64,000 nucleotides of DNA from Iris pallida. Taxonomy: Eukaryota > Streptophyta > Magnoliopsida > Asparagales > Iridaceae. Shown piece after piece: positions 57,624 through 64,000 of the stretch. The number at the start of each line of letters is the position of its first letter. Position 1 is the stretch's first letter. The notes under the pieces were generated by a model. The model did no database searches. It saw only the letters and a program-made list of their open reading frames with translations, and was not told where the DNA came from. The DNA lies in NCBI GenBank assembly GCA_029216955.1, contig JANAVB010033217.1:2367059-2431058 (forward strand), written 5' to 3'. A program made the translations under genes and the position numbers.

Positions 57624-58818
57624 ATAGAAAAAGGAAAAGAAAAAGGAAAAGAAAAAGAAAAGGGAAAGGAAAAGCAGCCAGGGCTCGAACCCAGGCTAGC
57701 AGAGCGGGGGGGGGGGGGGGGGGGGTGAGAGTTTAATTGCTGCGCGCTGGCCAATGGGCCAGTTGGCCCAACTGTTAGGATAGGGTTTTTGTTTATTTTA
57801 TTTAGTAACAAATGATTTATCATAAAAAAAATATAAAAGCCAACCTGTGTCCTGACAGTTAAGGACACAGGTATCCTCGTGTCCTTGGCCTGCACGACAC
57901 ACACGAGCTCAAACTTGCGTGTCCAGACCTATAGCTAGGTTCCTCGTGTCCAGGCGAACGTCGTGCGTGAGTTCGAGACACGCACGACACGAACTCAGGT
58001 TTGTTACCTGCGTGTCCGATGTCAGGGCGGGCTACTGTGGTTGCTGCCGGCGGCTAGGGGCGTCGGCGTCGGGGCGCTTGGGTGGCGCTGTGGTCGGCTC
58101 GGCAAGGCGCGTCGAATGGTGGTGGTGGCTGGCGACGGCGACGGCTGTGGAGGTGGCGTAGGGGATCGTCGGAGTTAGGGTTTAGGCGAGGGTTTAATTG
58201 GAGAAGACGGGCGGAGCTGGGCGGAGACGGGTCGGGGCTGGTCGTGGTTGGGTTGGGGGAAGAGAGGGGGTCTTTTTATAGGGTTTTAGGTCGGTCGAAG
58301 TCGGTCGAAGTCGGTCGGGACGTGGGGGGGGAGCAGCTGGCCGGTCGTCGGCAGCTGTCCGGTCGTCGGGGGGGGGGGGGGGTTGGTTTAGGTTTTGCAT
58401 TAGGGTCCCTAGGATTTAGGTTATTACAACTAGATCCCTAGGGTGGCTGAATGCAAATAGTAATTTGCATTCCGTAACTTAAAACAAATCGATAATTGCA
58501 AACTGATATATTAACAATTAAATAAATTGCATACTGAATATAAAACAATTTAACAAATTATATAATGATATTAAAACATTTAAATAAATTGCAAAATGAT
58601 ATAAAAACAATTCTAAAATTTACAAAACCATATTAAAACGATTTAGAAAATTACCAATTAATATTTAAAACATTTAATTAAATTGCAAAGTGATATTTTT
58701 ATATATAAAACTCATTTAAAAAATTCCTAAAAATCCTAATAATTATTTTAAGGCTAAAATTAACATTAAAAATTAATTAACACTAATAAAACTAAAATTT
58801 GAAAAACAGGGGCTTACA
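55196..58818 (-). mobile_element. 3' LTR of the gag-only element 5 (3.62 kb)
   Basis: The bounds are TGTCACGACCCG (55196) and GGGGCTTACA (58818). It is repeated with few differences from 60392 to the window end. From the left it holds GC-moderate sequence with short frames that recur in both copies, AT-rich DNA, a long AT tract (about 57277-57352), an AAAGG-rich stretch, a tRNA-like word (GGGCTCGAACCCAGG at about 57680) next to a G run (57706-57725), a CGTGTC/GACACG cluster (57850-58020) and a GC-rich block (58020-58380). None of the open frames is protein-like. The five bases on its left are CCTAT. Confidence 0.93.
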
Positions 58819-58840
58819 AATCTTCCCTCCTTGAAAAAAT
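58819..58840 (-). other. Polypurine tract of element 5
   Basis: On the minus strand TTTTTCAAGGAGGGAAGATT precedes the TGTAAGCCCC that opens the LTR. It matches the tract of element 1 closely (GGAGGG.AGATT). Confidence 0.85.
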
Positions 58841-58930
58841 TTCGTCCTCGAAATTCATAAGGATTGAAGAGTCTACAAACATTCTAACATAACAAGCAAT
58901 GCAAACAAAAGACTAAGGCTATGGTCAAAA

Positions 58931-60145
58931 CTAACCTCCCGAAACCTGTTCCGGCTCTGGCTCAAGGACTAGGCTATAAGTCTTCCCCTGGGGTCCCTTG
59001 GCTACTGGGCAGTCCCGAATCTGATGGATGGCAGACCCACAAGCTAAACACTGACCCAACCTCTTCCTACAAACGAAAGCGTCGTGGCCTACCTTCTTGC
59101 AGAATGCACAAAAAGTTTCCTTCTGTTGCTGCTGTCGGGGTCCCGGGGCTCTAACTGGCTGGGTCGGGTGATGTGATGTAGGGGGATGGTAAGTCTGCTG
59201 GGGTGGCGTCGGTGCTCTCTGCTGGAAAGCCTGACGCTTGGACGGTCCCTCATGGTGTACAGAAGCCGGCCTCTTGCTAGACAGAAGACGCTCCTCAATG
59301 CTCCGGGCTAACTCCAGGCTCTGGTAATAGTCAGTCGTACCGTTCGCCACTATAAGAATGCCAATGTCTGGAACTAGACCATGGCAAAACCTACGGGTCA
59401 TCTCCTCTGGATCAGCAACCAGACTAGGAGCGAAACGGCTCAGGCGACTAAACTCTCCCGCATAGTCGTCAACAGAACGGTTCCCCTGCTGGATGTTCTG
59501 AAATCGTAGCCCCATGGCTACTCTAGCAGTGGTCGAGAAGAATTTCTTCTTGAACTGGGTCTTGAACTGGTCCCAGGTGGCTCTACCTCTCGCGAACAAC
59601 GGCTCATTCCTGAACCAGACTCCGGCTAAGTCTATCAGCAGAAATCCTGCTGCCTCGACCTGAAGGTCATCCGGCATCCTAACTCCCAGAAGCTTCCTCT
59701 CTACAGAATCTAGCCAGTCATCAGCTACTACTATGCCCTCAGTCCCTGAGAACTCCTTGGGATTCAGACCCATGAAGTCCTTGACTGTCCCCGCTCTCTG
59801 CCGTGGCTCTACATGTGGTGGGACCACGGGACGTCCCTCAGAACGCTCCATGCTCTGGCGGAGTAGGGTAGTCTGCTCCTGATGGGTTGTTAGGAACCCC
59901 TGGATCAGTGTGAGCAGCTGGGTCCCGTCGAGTGTGACGGAAGCCTGGGAGGGTATAGTGATAGGGGGTGGTGGAAGTATCGGGTCCTGCCGGGCCTGGG
60001 ATGTGGAAGGTGGTATCTGGGTCTGTGGATCTGTGGAGTGGGGGAATGTGGTAGGTGGAGGTGTATCAGTCAACCGGTCAGCTGACTGGATAAGGAGGGC
60101 CCCATTCTCGGGGGTAACATACTGGGACGAACGAGTAAGCACCAT
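58931..60145 (-). CDS. Gag protein of the gag-only element 5
   Basis: This is a complete 404-residue frame. Residues 1-120 are low-complexity and Thr/Pro/Gln-rich. Residues about 120-260 form the Retrotrans_gag capsid domain (VKDFMGLNPKEFSGTEG, ADDWLDSVERKL, WDQFKTQFKKKFF). Two CCHC knuckles lie at 346-359 (CAFCKKVGHDAFVC) and 366-379 (CLACGSAIHQIRDC). It stops shortly after the second knuckle, where element 1 goes on into protease. There is no protease, RT, RNase H or integrase between the LTRs. The knuckles are very like those of element 1, so a related autonomous chromovirus could supply the enzymes. The frame is undamaged, which fits a young and possibly still mobile element. The ATG at 60145 is the only good start and follows the leader directly. 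Confidence 0.93.
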   Translation of the reverse strand: MVLTRSSQYVTPENGALLIQSADRLTDTPPPTTFPHSTDPQTQIPPSTSQARQDPILPPPPITIPSQASVTLDGTQLLTLIQGFLTTHQEQTTLLRQSMERSEGRPVVPPHVEPRQRAGTVKDFMGLNPKEFSGTEGIVVADDWLDSVERKLLGVRMPDDLQVEAAGFLLIDLAGVWFRNEPLFARGRATWDQFKTQFKKKFFSTTARVAMGLRFQNIQQGNRSVDDYAGEFSRLSRFAPSLVADPEEMTRRFCHGLVPDIGILIVANGTTDYYQSLELARSIEERLLSSKRPASVHHEGPSKRQAFQQRAPTPPQQTYHPPTSHHPTQPVRAPGPRQQQQKETFCAFCKKVGHDAFVCRKRLGQCLACGSAIHQIRDCPVAKGPQGKTYSLVLEPEPEQVSGG

Positions 60146-60391
60146 CTAAATTACACATAAAAAGACTTATAAGGACTTATTTAAAGTAAGCAATCATATG
60201 CAAGAAATTCTAATTATAATAGCAAACATGTGATGTATTTCCTATGTTGCAATCCTAGCATTCCTCTAAGTGTTCTAAGCGTCTTTCCTAGTGTTGTCTA
60301 ATTACCTTAAGTTCCTAATTGCAGGCATGCTTGGTACAATAACGTAACCAAACAGTTTAGCCGGGACCTTGCATGGGCCGCCAAAAAAACA
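60146..60391 (-). other. Element 5 leader and primer-binding-site candidate
   Basis: Minus-strand leader of about 245 bases. Eight bases after the LTR end comes TGGCGGCCCATGCA, shared with element 1 (TGGTGGCCCATGCA). The matching position suggests that both use the same primer tRNA. Confidence 0.5.

Positions 60392-64000
<3,609 letters not shown>

Noticed and set aside
57675..57770. A tRNA gene near the G run.
   Set aside because: Only the box B arm is convincing; acceptor and anticodon stems cannot be drawn, and the G run replaces the middle.
57269..57904. 211-codon open frame with Tyr/Ile runs (also 62470-62809 and 32323-32547).
   Set aside because: Translation of AT dinucleotide tracts; no stop can occur in those frames.

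Overview
The window looks like a piece of a large, repeat-rich angiosperm genome. It holds one ordinary host gene with plant-style introns, a four-exon cytosolic ribosomal protein eL33 (RPL35A). It also holds Ty3/gypsy retrotransposons of chromovirus and Tat/Ogre type, plant CACTA, hAT, Harbinger and Mutator-like elements, and long AT, GA and G tracts. Nothing bacterial, organellar or CRISPR-like is present, and the species cannot be named from sequence alone.

Left block (1-16.7 kb). A minus-strand chromovirus (element 1) has a complete 4.17-kb 5' LTR (6179-10345), a gag-pol internal region (1149-6178) and the start of its 3' LTR (1-1148). It is inserted in a plus-strand gypsy remnant (element 2: gag scrap, pol tail, 2.9-kb 3' LTR at 11036-13955). 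That LTR lies in turn against a decayed gag-pol (element 3, 13956-15998), followed by the end of a CACTA transposon.

Middle block (16.7-40 kb). The RPL35A gene (17654-18309) is followed by AT-rich sequence with small TIR elements, an LTR-like repeat split by a perfect solo LTR of element 1's family (23610-27537, TSD CATTT), and a possible second host gene seen only as two short phase-compatible exons (28471-28529 and 31983-32064). Several nonautonomous elements (hAT, Harbinger, a Pack-MULE-like element, foldback MITEs) can be delimited by TIRs and usually by target-site duplications.

Right block (40-64 kb). A Tat/Ogre-like retrotransposon (PBS at 42750; gag and protease to 51039) has been cut by a hAT element (TSD TCCCTGAC), by a solo LTR of element 2's family (TSD ATTAT) and by a CACTA end at 51040. 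The CACTA-bounded DNA carries fragments of at least three unrelated host genes (PP2C phosphatase, LIFEGUARD/BI-1-like protein, mitochondrial processing peptidase beta) plus one intact 63-codon exon of unknown origin, all on the plus strand. An element-1-family LTR interrupts it at 53977 and is itself interrupted at 55196 by a young gag-only retrotransposon (TR-GAG type) with 3.6-kb LTRs.

The points I rate highest are the multi-gene CACTA chimera, the gag-only element, a candidate spliceosomal intron inside the element 1 integrase, and CG-containing short-motif arrays that recur in several unrelated elements.
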